From contig CAILAQ010000018.1 of NCBI GenBank assembly GCA_903832165.1, positions 1 to 9,242 on the forward strand: a stretch of 9,242 nt of DNA, read 5' to 3'. Under the pieces are notes generated by a model. It was not told the origin of the DNA and ran no database searches. It was given only the letters and a program-made list of their open reading frames with translations. The translations under genes were made by a program, and so were the position numbers. This DNA comes from an uncultured Bacteroidota bacterium (GTDB taxonomy: Bacteria > Bacteroidota > Bacteroidia > Bacteroidales > UBA12481). Shown piece after piece: positions 1-6,652 of this stretch. Position 1 is the first letter of the stretch; each line of letters starts with the position of its first letter.

Positions 1-40
1 GGCAGTTGGCAGTTGGCAGTCGGCAGTTGGCAGTCGGCAG
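1..40. repeat. 7-bp tandem repeat array (GGCAGTY), cut by the window edge
   Basis: Five full copies of a 7-bp unit, GGCAGTT or GGCAGTC, begin at positions 1, 8, 15, 22 and 29, followed by a partial GGCAG at 36-40. Only the seventh base varies (T,T,C,T,C). The array starts at the window edge, so its true length is unknown. It is non-coding and lies downstream of the polyamine transporter operon. A nearly perfect reverse-complement copy of its last 17 bases occurs at 185-201. Confidence 0.9.
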
Positions 41-46
41 AAAGAG

Positions 47-74
47 AAGGCTCAAGGCACAAGGCTCATGGCTC
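47..74. repeat. Second 7-bp tandem repeat (AAGGCTC, 4 copies)
   Basis: Four consecutive 7-bp units read AAGGCTC, AAGGCAC, AAGGCTC and ATGGCTC, followed by AGG. The unit is unrelated to GGCAGTY but has the same 7-bp period and lies 6 bp from that array. No open reading frame uses it. I see no function; it belongs to the same intergenic repeat mosaic. Confidence 0.8.
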
Positions 75-132
75 AGGTAAAGCTTTAATTATCAAGAGAA
101 AAGTGCACTTCTGACCCTCGTCAGAGTTGTCA

Positions 133-150
133 TTCCCGCGAAGGCGGGAA
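133..150. repeat. GC-rich hairpin of the CATTCCCGCGAAGGCGGGAA type
   Basis: A perfect 7-bp inverted repeat, TTCCCGC (133-139) and GCGGGAA (144-150), encloses a 4-nt loop GAAG. Near-identical CATTCCCGC...GCGGGAA sequences are, from general knowledge, common dispersed intergenic palindromes in many bacterial genomes. It lies 65 bp beyond the potCD stop codon. No T-tract follows on the minus strand, so it is not a canonical intrinsic terminator, though the hairpin could stabilise the 3' end of the pot mRNA. Confidence 0.75.
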
Positions 151-183
151 CCCCGTCCCAAACCACGGCACAATGCAGCAGCT

Positions 184-201
184 ACTGCCGACTGCCTACT
201 G
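184..201. repeat. Inverted copy of the GGCAGTY array
   Basis: Positions 185-201 match the reverse complement of 24-40 at 16 of 17 bases, and 184-196 is a perfect reverse complement of 15-27. The array unit therefore appears in both orientations, bracketing about 145 bp that holds the AAGGCTC repeat and the GC-rich hairpin. It ends 13 bp from the potCD stop codon. The whole stretch 1-214 has no gene. Confidence 0.75.
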
Positions 202-214
202 AAGACTCCCCTAC

Positions 215-2065
215 TTACCTGACCTTCAGCTCCGTCCAGGCTCTGACAAATTCTTTATTGAAATCCCCGAAATCAGCTACTACCTCCAATTTTGAAAAAT
301 CCCTGATTACCGGAAAGATGATTTCATTGTCACGTATGGAAGGTTCGAGCAGCCGCCGGGCTGAATCGTTTGGCATACCGTATAAGATTTCCCTCATATT
401 TCGGGCACTGTTTACCGGATTAATTATAAAGTTGATAAAGAGCTCTGCGTTTTTCTTGTTGACAGCGGTTGTTGGTATGCACATATTATCTGTCCAGTAC
501 TGAACTCCCTCTTTGGGTAAGCCCAGCTTAAATTTAGGGTTGCTGGCAACTAATCTGGCAATCTGGCCTGTCCATGCCTGTGCAATCAAAAGGTCACCGG
601 CCGCCATGAACTGGGGAATACTATTTGATTCGTACTTTTTCAGCAGGGGCTTTTGCAGGATAAGCAGATCGCGGGCCTTGTTCAGCTTGGCTGTGTCCTT
701 GTCCATTTTCAGGCCGAGAACTTTGTAGGCTGAAAAGAATACCTCCCGCATATCATCTACCATGGAGATTTTTCCCTTGTATTTGGGATCCCACATTACC
801 TTCCACGAGTTGATGGAATCGTGTATCAGATCGCTGTTGTAAACTAGTGCTGAAAAGCCGTACGAGTATGGGATAAAGTAGGTGCCTGTTGTATCGTAAG
901 GCATTTTTTTGAAACCGGGCATAATGAAAGAATAATTGGGGATCGACGAAAAATCAATCGGCGTAATCAGACCTTTATCTTTCAATATCTTAACCATATA
1001 ACCTGCAGGAACTATCAGGTCGTAACCTGCCACGCCCATCTGCAGGCGGGTTAAAAGTTCCTCGTTTTCATTATAATAATCGATGGTGACCTTGATTCCC
1101 GTTTGCGCCTCGAATTCTTTTACCAGGCTATCGCTGATATAGTTTGAATAATTGTATAGGTGGAGGCTCTTCCCGCTTTTTGAGAAGAAGGGGGAAATAA
1201 CCAGAAAACTAATGATGATCACAAAAAAGCCACCCAGTCCCAACTTGAATTTGCGGCCGATCTTTTCGCTTTTCTGTAAACGGTTGGAGGTATAAAGAGC
1301 CACTACCGTAAATACAATAAGTATAGTGGAAATGGCATTGATAGCCGGGGTAATTCCAAATTTTATGAGTGAATATATCTTGAGAGGCAATGTTGATGCA
1401 CCCACTCCGGCAGTAAAAAAAGTAACTATGAAATCGTCGATACTGAGGGTAAAGGCAAACAATGCTCCTGAAACTACTCCCGGTGATATATTAGGCAGGA
1501 TAACCTTCATGAAAGTATGCCAGCGGCCGGCTCCAAGATCAAGACTGGCTTCTTCCAGTGAGTCCGGCAGGTTGATGACTTTGGTGAGAATGATCATGGT
1601 GACAAAAGGAAAGCTGAAAGTAATATGCGCACAAATTACCGACAGGATGCCCAATGGAAACTTTATCAGCATAAACAAGGCCAACAGTGATACCCCGAAA
1701 ATAATTTCAGGGAGAATTACTGGTACATAAAGCAGGTTTTGAAACAGGTCCTTCCCCCGGAAATTATGCTTTCCGAGCAGGATGGCTCCAACAGTACCCA
1801 GGATAGTCGTTACCAGGGTACTTACAATGGCTATGATCAGCGAATTCTTTACCGATAGCCAGAGGCCGGCATCTGCGAAAACCCTTTTATACCAGATAAG
1901 TGAAAAGCCCGTCCATTGGCTGGCATTTCTCGATTCATTGAATGAATAGATGATCAGAATAACCAAGGGTACTAATAAAAAGGCAATTCCGAAATAAGTG
2001 ATGACTTTAAGAATTTTTCCCTGACCGATTCCAAGATCATTGCCTCTTGCAAGATTTCCAGCCAT
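215..2065 (-). CDS. potCD: PotC-PotD fusion: polyamine ABC transporter permease with tethered substrate-binding domain
   Basis: This 616-residue protein joins two parts of the spermidine/putrescine importer. Residues 1 to about 265 are a PotC permease with roughly six TM helices and a cytoplasmic EAA loop (EEASLDLGAG from 171, ending ILP at 189-191) that contacts the ATPase. A seventh hydrophobic segment at about 278-294 leads into a PotD-type periplasmic binding domain (about 300-616) with no signal peptide of its own. With PotC's C-terminus cytoplasmic, the extra helix puts PotD in the periplasm, tethered to the inner membrane. By my alignment to E. coli PotD, ligand residues are kept as Y309, Y356, D438, E441, W498, W524 and D526, while the tryptophan of the YNW motif is tyrosine (Y306). 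The ATG lies 3 nt after the potB stop, suggesting coupled translation. Such fusions occur in Bacteroidota and elsewhere. Spermidine versus putrescine preference cannot be told. Confidence 0.93.
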   Translation of the reverse strand: MAGNLARGNDLGIGQGKILKVITYFGIAFLLVPLVILIIYSFNESRNASQWTGFSLIWYKRVFADAGLWLSVKNSLIIAIVSTLVTTILGTVGAILLGKHNFRGKDLFQNLLYVPVILPEIIFGVSLLALFMLIKFPLGILSVICAHITFSFPFVTMIILTKVINLPDSLEEASLDLGAGRWHTFMKVILPNISPGVVSGALFAFTLSIDDFIVTFFTAGVGASTLPLKIYSLIKFGITPAINAISTILIVFTVVALYTSNRLQKSEKIGRKFKLGLGGFFVIIISFLVISPFFSKSGKSLHLYNYSNYISDSLVKEFEAQTGIKVTIDYYNENEELLTRLQMGVAGYDLIVPAGYMVKILKDKGLITPIDFSSIPNYSFIMPGFKKMPYDTTGTYFIPYSYGFSALVYNSDLIHDSINSWKVMWDPKYKGKISMVDDMREVFFSAYKVLGLKMDKDTAKLNKARDLLILQKPLLKKYESNSIPQFMAAGDLLIAQAWTGQIARLVASNPKFKLGLPKEGVQYWTDNMCIPTTAVNKKNAELFINFIINPVNSARNMREILYGMPNDSARRLLEPSIRDNEIIFPVIRDFSKLEVVADFGDFNKEFVRAWTELKVR

Positions 2066-2068
2066 AGT

Positions 2069-2929
2069 TTAAAAATTAACCATGTTTTTTGATTTTGTCG
2101 GATCAAAGTACCGTATATATAAAGAGATGAATATCATCACAATAAACATTAAAACGGCAGATAATGCAGATCCGAATGGCCAGTCGCGGGCCTGGAGGTA
2201 TTGTGATGTTATCACATTACCGATCATAGTATTGCCTGTTCCGCCGAGAAATTCCGGTATAATAAAATTCCCGAGAGTTGGGATAAACGTAAAAATGATT
2301 CCAGCTACGGCGCCCGGTATTGAGTAAGGCAAGGTTATTCTCATAAATGTCTGCCTGTGATTGGCGCCAAGATCAAGGGAAGCCTCAAGCATCGAAACAT
2401 CCATTCTGTCGAGCGAAGAGAAAATCGGAAGGATCATGAAAGGCAGATTCCAGTATACGAAACCGACATACATGCCAAATGAATTATTGATCAGCTTCAG
2501 CGGTTCATGAATGATTCCGATTTGCATAAGGGCCGAATTTACCAACCCATTATCTCCGAGAATAGTCATGATTGAGTACATCCGGATCAGGAAATTCGTC
2601 CAGAAAGGCAGAATGATCAGAAACATGACGATCATTTTTGTGCGGTCCGATGCAAAAGCCATATAATAGGCTATCGGATAGGCAATGGCGATAGTGAGCA
2701 CGGTTGCCCCAAGTGCATAAAGGAAGGATTTCAGAAAGATACCCAGGTACATGCCCGACAACGCCTCTTTATAGAACTGGAGCGTAAATCCGTGGGAAGG
2801 TCCGGCGCTGACTCCGCCTATGCCGAAGCTATAGCCAATGACAATGGCCATTGGAATAATAAAAAAAATCAGCAGCCAGAATAATGGCGGTGCCATTAAG
2901 ATCTGATGCGTTTTGAGTTTAGGAAACAT
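2069..2929 (-). CDS. potB: Polyamine ABC transporter permease PotB
   Basis: A 286-residue inner-membrane permease that pairs with PotC to form the transmembrane channel of the spermidine/putrescine importer. Hydrophobic helices fall at about 13-34, 66-91, 100-121, 151-171, 205-225 and 255-273, the usual six. The EAA loop LEASLDLGAN runs from 181 with its LP at 200-201, and it closely resembles the loop in the downstream PotC domain, as expected for paired permeases docking on the same ATPase. The length is normal for PotB. Its ATG overlaps the end of potA by 11 nt in a different frame, and its stop is 3 nt before potCD, so the three genes form one translationally coupled unit. I call it by the EAA loop, its length and its position between PotA and PotCD. 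Confidence 0.93.
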   Translation of the reverse strand: MFPKLKTHQILMAPPLFWLLIFFIIPMAIVIGYSFGIGGVSAGPSHGFTLQFYKEALSGMYLGIFLKSFLYALGATVLTIAIAYPIAYYMAFASDRTKMIVMFLIILPFWTNFLIRMYSIMTILGDNGLVNSALMQIGIIHEPLKLINNSFGMYVGFVYWNLPFMILPIFSSLDRMDVSMLEASLDLGANHRQTFMRITLPYSIPGAVAGIIFTFIPTLGNFIIPEFLGGTGNTMIGNVITSQYLQARDWPFGSALSAVLMFIVMIFISLYIRYFDPTKSKNMVNF

Positions 2930-4001
2930 GGATTAACTCCCCCGAAGTTTTGCTCCAAATCACATTTACCCGTTCACCGATATCATAAAACTCGTTTGAT
3001 AATTGGAGCAAATAGTTTTGACAGATTACTGAAATCATCTTATTATCAGATAATTCAATTACGAATTTTGTAATTTCCCCCAAATAATTTTTTGTTCGGA
3101 TAATTCCGCTCAGGCAATTTTCATAGTCGGTGGATTCCAGCAGGCTTAGTTTTATCCTTTCGGGCCTGATACAATAGAGAACTTTTGTCCCCACCTTTTG
3201 AATCTGATTATAGGATAAGGAAATCTGGCCCATGCCCGGAATTTCCAGCCGCGTAATCTGCTCATCGGATTGGCTGACGGTGCATTCAAAGAAATTCATA
3301 CTTCCGATAAAATCGGCAACGAAATGGGTTAACGGGCGTTCATAAATCTCTTTTGGTTTATCGCAATGTTCGATGAGGCCGTCCTTCATTACAGCGATTC
3401 TATCGGCCAGGGCGAGTGCTTCAGTCTGATTATGGGTGACGAAGACAAAGGTGATTCCTACTTTTTTCTGAAGATCAGAAAGCTCATTACGCGTTTGTTC
3501 CGATATTTTTTTGTCGAGCGCACTCAATGGCTCATCCAACAGCAGAATTTGAGGCTGATTAATCAGGGCCCGGGCCAGGGCTACCCGTTGCTGCTGTCCG
3601 CCCGATAAATTCGCGGGCATTCGTTTTTCGAAACCTCCAAGACCGACGAGCCGAATGACCTCCTCTGTTCTGGCCTCCATTTCCGGTTTGGGCAATTTTT
3701 TAAGCTTGAGGCCATACGTGATATTATCAAGCACGCTGAAATTCGGGAAAAGAGCGTAATTCTGAAAAACCGTATTGACGTCTCTTTTATTTGGCGAGTC
3801 GTTGGTGATATCCTTTCCACCAAGTAAAATCTGGCCTCCGCTAACTTTTTCGAAACCGGCAATCATCCGCAGGATTGTTGTTTTACCGCATCCGCTGGGG
3901 CCCAGCAAGCAAAAGAACTCTCCTTTTCCTATGGTCAGATCAACTTGTTTTACCGCTTTAACTGAACCGTAGGCCTTGGAAATATTTTTCAATTCAAGCA
4001 T
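2919..4001 (-). CDS. potA: Polyamine ABC transporter ATP-binding protein PotA
   Basis: A 360-residue cytoplasmic ATPase that powers polyamine import. All nucleotide-binding motifs are intact: Walker A GPSGCGKTT (34-42), Q-loop Q80, signature LSGGQ (132-136), Walker B ILLLDE (152-157), D-loop SALD (160-163) and switch histidine H190. Residues from about 270 form a TOBE-like regulatory domain, including CIRPERIKLS (277-286), as in the MalK/PotA/CysA branch of importers. The 11-nt overlap with potB and the downstream potCD point to polyamines rather than sugar or sulfate. It opens the block and is preceded by a 54-bp gap with a dyad at 4011-4029. It could be read from its own promoter or through from ric; no good -33/-7 pair is visible directly upstream. 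Confidence 0.95.
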   Translation of the reverse strand: MLELKNISKAYGSVKAVKQVDLTIGKGEFFCLLGPSGCGKTTILRMIAGFEKVSGGQILLGGKDITNDSPNKRDVNTVFQNYALFPNFSVLDNITYGLKLKKLPKPEMEARTEEVIRLVGLGGFEKRMPANLSGGQQQRVALARALINQPQILLLDEPLSALDKKISEQTRNELSDLQKKVGITFVFVTHNQTEALALADRIAVMKDGLIEHCDKPKEIYERPLTHFVADFIGSMNFFECTVSQSDEQITRLEIPGMGQISLSYNQIQKVGTKVLYCIRPERIKLSLLESTDYENCLSGIIRTKNYLGEITKFVIELSDNKMISVICQNYLLQLSNEFYDIGERVNVIWSKTSGELIHVS

Positions 4002-4010
4002 TGACAGGTA

Positions 4011-4029
4011 ATTGTAATTATCTTACAAT
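4011..4029. promoter_or_regulatory. Perfect 7-bp dyad upstream of potA, possible operator
   Basis: ATTGTAA (4011-4017) and TTACAAT (4023-4029) are exact reverse complements separated by 5 bp. The dyad sits 10 to 28 nt upstream of the potA ATG, inside the 54-bp gap between ric and potA. Its size and symmetry suit a dimeric repressor or activator. I cannot assign a regulator family. An RNA hairpin near the start is possible but would be weak because the arms are AT-rich. Confidence 0.4.
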
Positions 4030-4055
4030 CTACCTATTATTTGCGAAAATTTCGA

Positions 4056-4760
4056 TTAGCCGGCGACGAGATCTAACGCTTTCAGATAAACAATATTATT
4101 CTCGAGGTGTACATGCACGTGGAGGTCATCTTCGAATTCCTGAAGCAGCTTATAGGTGACCGCGTAGGTATTGCATCCATCTGCGGGTACGCGATAATGA
4201 TTGCTTAATTCGCTGATGCTGTCCATGGCACCGCCGGCAAATTCATGTTCGCCTGACATGCGGGTAATTTCAGAAACGATTGTGGCTTTATGCTCATCCG
4301 AAGCCCCGGCAAGAACTGCCTTGATAGCCGGAAAAAGGACCTCTTCCTCATTCTTCAGATGCTGCAGCAATTCCTCGTTTATTTTCGTAAAAAGTCTTGA
4401 AATCTCTACCAGTTCAGGATGATGCTCCCCATGCACCGAGGCTATCTTTCCGGTATAAAATACCAGGCTGGGCAGATTCTTGAGAACAAACTTATGATGA
4501 GTATTCATAATGTAATCACAGAGGAAACCCAGTTCCCAATCCTTGAAATTCTGCGACTGATTAACCGGTTCAGACGTAACCTCCATCAATTCCTTTTCGA
4601 TGGTTGCCGGATTGATGCCCTTCTCTTCGCATGATTCGGTCAGGCCCTTTTTACCTCCGCAGCAAAAATCGATACCTGCATTCTTAAATACCTCAGCTGC
4701 CCTGAAATCGTTTGCCACAATTTCACCAACTGATAATCCGCTTAAATCTTTGGATGACAT
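4056..4760 (-). CDS. ric: Di-iron repair-of-iron-centres protein (RIC; YtfE/ScdA family)
   Basis: A 234-residue cytoplasmic protein of the YtfE/ScdA/RIC family, which helps restore iron-sulfur clusters damaged by nitric oxide or oxidants. The N-terminal ScdA_N domain (about 4-60) carries the diagnostic cysteine pair in DFCCGGKK (C33, C34). The rest is a hemerythrin-like four-helix bundle. Likely iron ligands, by comparison with E. coli YtfE, are a histidine in NTHHK (88/89), one in GEHHPE (113/114), H134 with E138 in HLKNEEEVLFP, H172 in GEHEF, and H216 with E220 in HVHLENN. Length is typical (about 220-245). The gene has its own 65-bp upstream gap with a plausible promoter, so it is probably controlled separately from the DUF4382 block. 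In other bacteria ric is induced by NO; no NsrR-type operator is recognisable here. Confidence 0.95.
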   Translation of the reverse strand: MSSKDLSGLSVGEIVANDFRAAEVFKNAGIDFCCGGKKGLTESCEEKGINPATIEKELMEVTSEPVNQSQNFKDWELGFLCDYIMNTHHKFVLKNLPSLVFYTGKIASVHGEHHPELVEISRLFTKINEELLQHLKNEEEVLFPAIKAVLAGASDEHKATIVSEITRMSGEHEFAGGAMDSISELSNHYRVPADGCNTYAVTYKLLQEFEDDLHVHVHLENNIVYLKALDLVAG

Positions 4761-4782
4761 AAATTTCGTATTAAATCTTCTG

Positions 4783-4814
4783 TAAAGATAAAAAACAATA
4801 TTTTTAAAGACAAC
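4783..4814 (-). promoter_or_regulatory. Candidate Bacteroidota-type promoter for ric
   Basis: On the minus strand GTTG (4814-4811) is followed after 20 nt by TATCTTTA (4790-4783). This fits the Bacteroides consensus TTTG, 19-21 nt, TAnnTTTG at 3 of 4 and 5 of 6 fixed bases. Transcription would begin near 4776, giving a leader of about 16 nt before the ric ATG. The region is AT-rich, so chance matches are a real risk. Confidence 0.45.
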
Positions 4815-4824
4815 TTTATCTTTA
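4783..4824. repeat. 10-bp inverted repeat in the ric upstream gap
   Basis: TAAAGATAAA (4783-4792) and TTTATCTTTA (4815-4824) are perfect reverse complements separated by 22 bp. The right arm lies next to the DUF4382 stop codon and the left arm overlaps the candidate -7 element of ric. It could be a regulator site, a weak terminator for the upstream block, or a chance product of AT-rich sequence. Confidence 0.4.
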
Positions 4825-4825
4825 A

Positions 4826-5593
4826 TTAATTAAGTGATATAGTACCGAGGTCGGTGGTACTGCCGATAGTCACAGAGATGTCAGTAAGATTTTTCGGGCT
4901 TCCGGGTAGTGAGTGAATAATGCTGATTGCATAAGTTCCGGCCGGCAGTCCCCGTAAAATAAAATCCCCACCTGAATTTACTGAAGCTGAATAGGTTTCA
5001 GAACCCAGGGTAACCTCCACATTTGCAACAGTTCCGGCTGGTGAGATTTTCCCCCGGATAGCACCGCTGACCGCAGTATCGATGACCCTGATTACGGGCT
5101 TAAGCTTATATTTGCCATTCCCCAGCTCTATGATAGAATTACGGGCATCAAAATCAAGCAGAAAATTATAGGTAACACCGGCCTCCAGAACTTGTTGCAC
5201 CTGAATTTTCAATCCGGTCTGATCAGCGCTGGGGGTACTCAGATCGTATATTTTTCCATCCAGCACAATTGTATTTTTTACGCCGAGGACAAGCCTGATT
5301 TGCTCGACGGTTGTCGGTGTCATGAGCACGGTTCCGAGCAGGGTATCCAAACCGTTGGAGAAATCGAGAAGGTTATAGATTCCCGGCTTTACCATTATAC
5401 TGTAAGTGCTCATGGTAAAAGGAGGGCCAGAAACTTCTACGCGAAGAATATCGACATTAACGGCTGAGTATGGTCCCGGAGCGTCGGTCATCCTGACATT
5501 TACCGTGCATTTGCTACTATCTTTCTTGCAGGAATAAATCCCAGCAACAAGCAGAACAAACGCTGCTGCAAAAACAAGCTTTTTCATAATCAT
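4826..5593 (-). CDS. DUF4382 lipoprotein with C-terminal carboxypeptidase-regulatory-like domain
   Basis: A 255-residue exported lipoprotein of unknown biochemical role. A signal peptide (basic MKK, then hydrophobic 6-18) ends in GIYSC with the lipidated cysteine at C22. The following KKDSS has the lysine and acidic character seen in Bacteroidota surface-export signals, so exposure on the outer surface is possible but unproven. Residues about 29-172 match DUF4382, including RMTDAPGPYSAVNVDI, NLLDFSNGLDTLLG, LLDFDA and KLKPVIRVID. Residues about 176-255 look like a carboxypeptidase regulatory-like beta-sandwich (FILRGLPAGTYAISI). The ATG overlaps the upstream stop as ATGA; a second ATG two codons later (MKKLVF) is an equally good start. 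Its overlap with the three-TM gene suggests a shared envelope function. The family call is firm, the function is not. Confidence 0.9.
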   Translation of the reverse strand: MIMKKLVFAAAFVLLVAGIYSCKKDSSKCTVNVRMTDAPGPYSAVNVDILRVEVSGPPFTMSTYSIMVKPGIYNLLDFSNGLDTLLGTVLMTPTTVEQIRLVLGVKNTIVLDGKIYDLSTPSADQTGLKIQVQQVLEAGVTYNFLLDFDARNSIIELGNGKYKLKPVIRVIDTAVSGAIRGKISPAGTVANVEVTLGSETYSASVNSGGDFILRGLPAGTYAISIIHSLPGSPKNLTDISVTIGSTTDLGTISLN

Positions 5594-6636
5594 TCTTTTT
5601 TTGTGATTTCTTTTACCGAGGTACGGAGCTTCATCGCCTTATTCAGAAGATCGAACCAAAATGGGGCACCGAGTGAGATTGCGACGGCGGTGATGAGGAA
5701 TCCGAAGAAATGGTACCACGCCAGCCGGAGAAGGTAAGCCAGTTTTTCCCCAAAATCAAAAGTGATTTTACCGCTGAATATTTTAAGATCGGTAGTGGAA
5801 AGGCAGTTAGGATCGAGTTCCGGGGAATAGGTTTTCTCCTTTGTTTTAGGATCCATGGTTACGGTGACTTTATCGGGTAGCCAGCCACCGAGTCCGAGAA
5901 TAGTATTTGCGCTTACCATGTCGGAAGTCAGTCTCTTTTGAGTTTCAGTAAGTGAAGTATCTGCACCTGCAGGGTTTGCCTTAACATAAGCATCCGATAA
6001 CAAAACCATTTTCTCTCTGGCATCCTTATCAACCGAGAGTTTCCGGACAATAGTGAATGTATCGGCATAAAAAACCCAGGCGAGGCAAAATCCGAGGATC
6101 AGCAGAACAAGTTGAATTTTGCGTTTATATAGTTCAGAAGCACGCTCCATGCTGCGATTAAACCAATCTTCGGTGAGTTGTCTGAATTTCAGAACATCTC
6201 CCTGAGCCTGTTCCCAAAGTCCAAGGAGATAGGCTGCTGATTCCGGCTCCAGGGCTCCGGGCATAGCGGCGGAACCATTGCATCCGGTGGTCTGAGCACT
6301 GACTTTCAGAACTGCACTGATTTTTTCGCCGGTTACCGGACCGTCGCCCGACAATACTTCTGAGAGCACTTTTGAGAAGGTCGCAGCCTTGATAAAGGAA
6401 GGTTTGGGGAATAACCGGGTGCCTCCGATGGACTTTATATCCGGATGATTGTAGAAATTTTCAATTACCTCATTGTTAGGACTTTTCAACATCCGACTGA
6501 TCGCTGCCATCAGGTTTCGTGCCCTCAGGCCGAGGAGTGTAGCGATCATTTCCGACAGTACGGTTGCTAAAAGACTATATAACAGATAAATGAATATCAG
6601 GCCGATGACAACCTGGAGCGCAACAGAGTTAAACAT
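5590..6636 (-). CDS. Three-TM membrane protein of unknown function
   Basis: A 348-residue membrane protein that I recognise only as a recurrent uncharacterised family. Strong hydrophobic segments lie at about 8-33, 173-192 and 308-332. Between the first two is a soluble region of about 140 residues; between the last two is one of about 110. Features that recur in relatives I remember are LLYSLLATVLSEMIATLLGL near the N-terminus, WFNRSMERASELYKRK just before TM2, ADTFTIVRKL just after it, and ISLGAPFWFDLLNK in TM3. No catalytic motif is visible. It starts 16 nt after the small lipoprotein gene and overlaps the DUF4382 gene by 4 nt. The tight packing with two lipoproteins suggests an inner-membrane partner for envelope lipoproteins, which is inference only. 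Confidence 0.85.
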   Translation of the reverse strand: MFNSVALQVVIGLIFIYLLYSLLATVLSEMIATLLGLRARNLMAAISRMLKSPNNEVIENFYNHPDIKSIGGTRLFPKPSFIKAATFSKVLSEVLSGDGPVTGEKISAVLKVSAQTTGCNGSAAMPGALEPESAAYLLGLWEQAQGDVLKFRQLTEDWFNRSMERASELYKRKIQLVLLILGFCLAWVFYADTFTIVRKLSVDKDAREKMVLLSDAYVKANPAGADTSLTETQKRLTSDMVSANTILGLGGWLPDKVTVTMDPKTKEKTYSPELDPNCLSTTDLKIFSGKITFDFGEKLAYLLRLAWYHFFGFLITAVAISLGAPFWFDLLNKAMKLRTSVKEITKKE

Positions 6637-6652
6637 AGGAGAAGGGATTAAA

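Noticed and set aside
1..74. CRISPR array
   Set aside because: The repeats are 7-bp units in direct tandem without spacers, and no cas gene is present.
1326..1730. Plus-strand open frame of 134 codons inside potCD
   Set aside because: It is antisense to a conserved permease domain and shows no recognisable protein features.
3581..3862. Minus-strand frame of 93 codons inside potA
   Set aside because: It overlaps the Walker A to signature region of PotA in another frame; the PotA motifs are uninterrupted, so there is no frameshift.
4822..4833. 12-bp palindrome TTAATTAATTAA
   Set aside because: It is simple AT sequence across the DUF4382 stop codon and likely to arise by chance.
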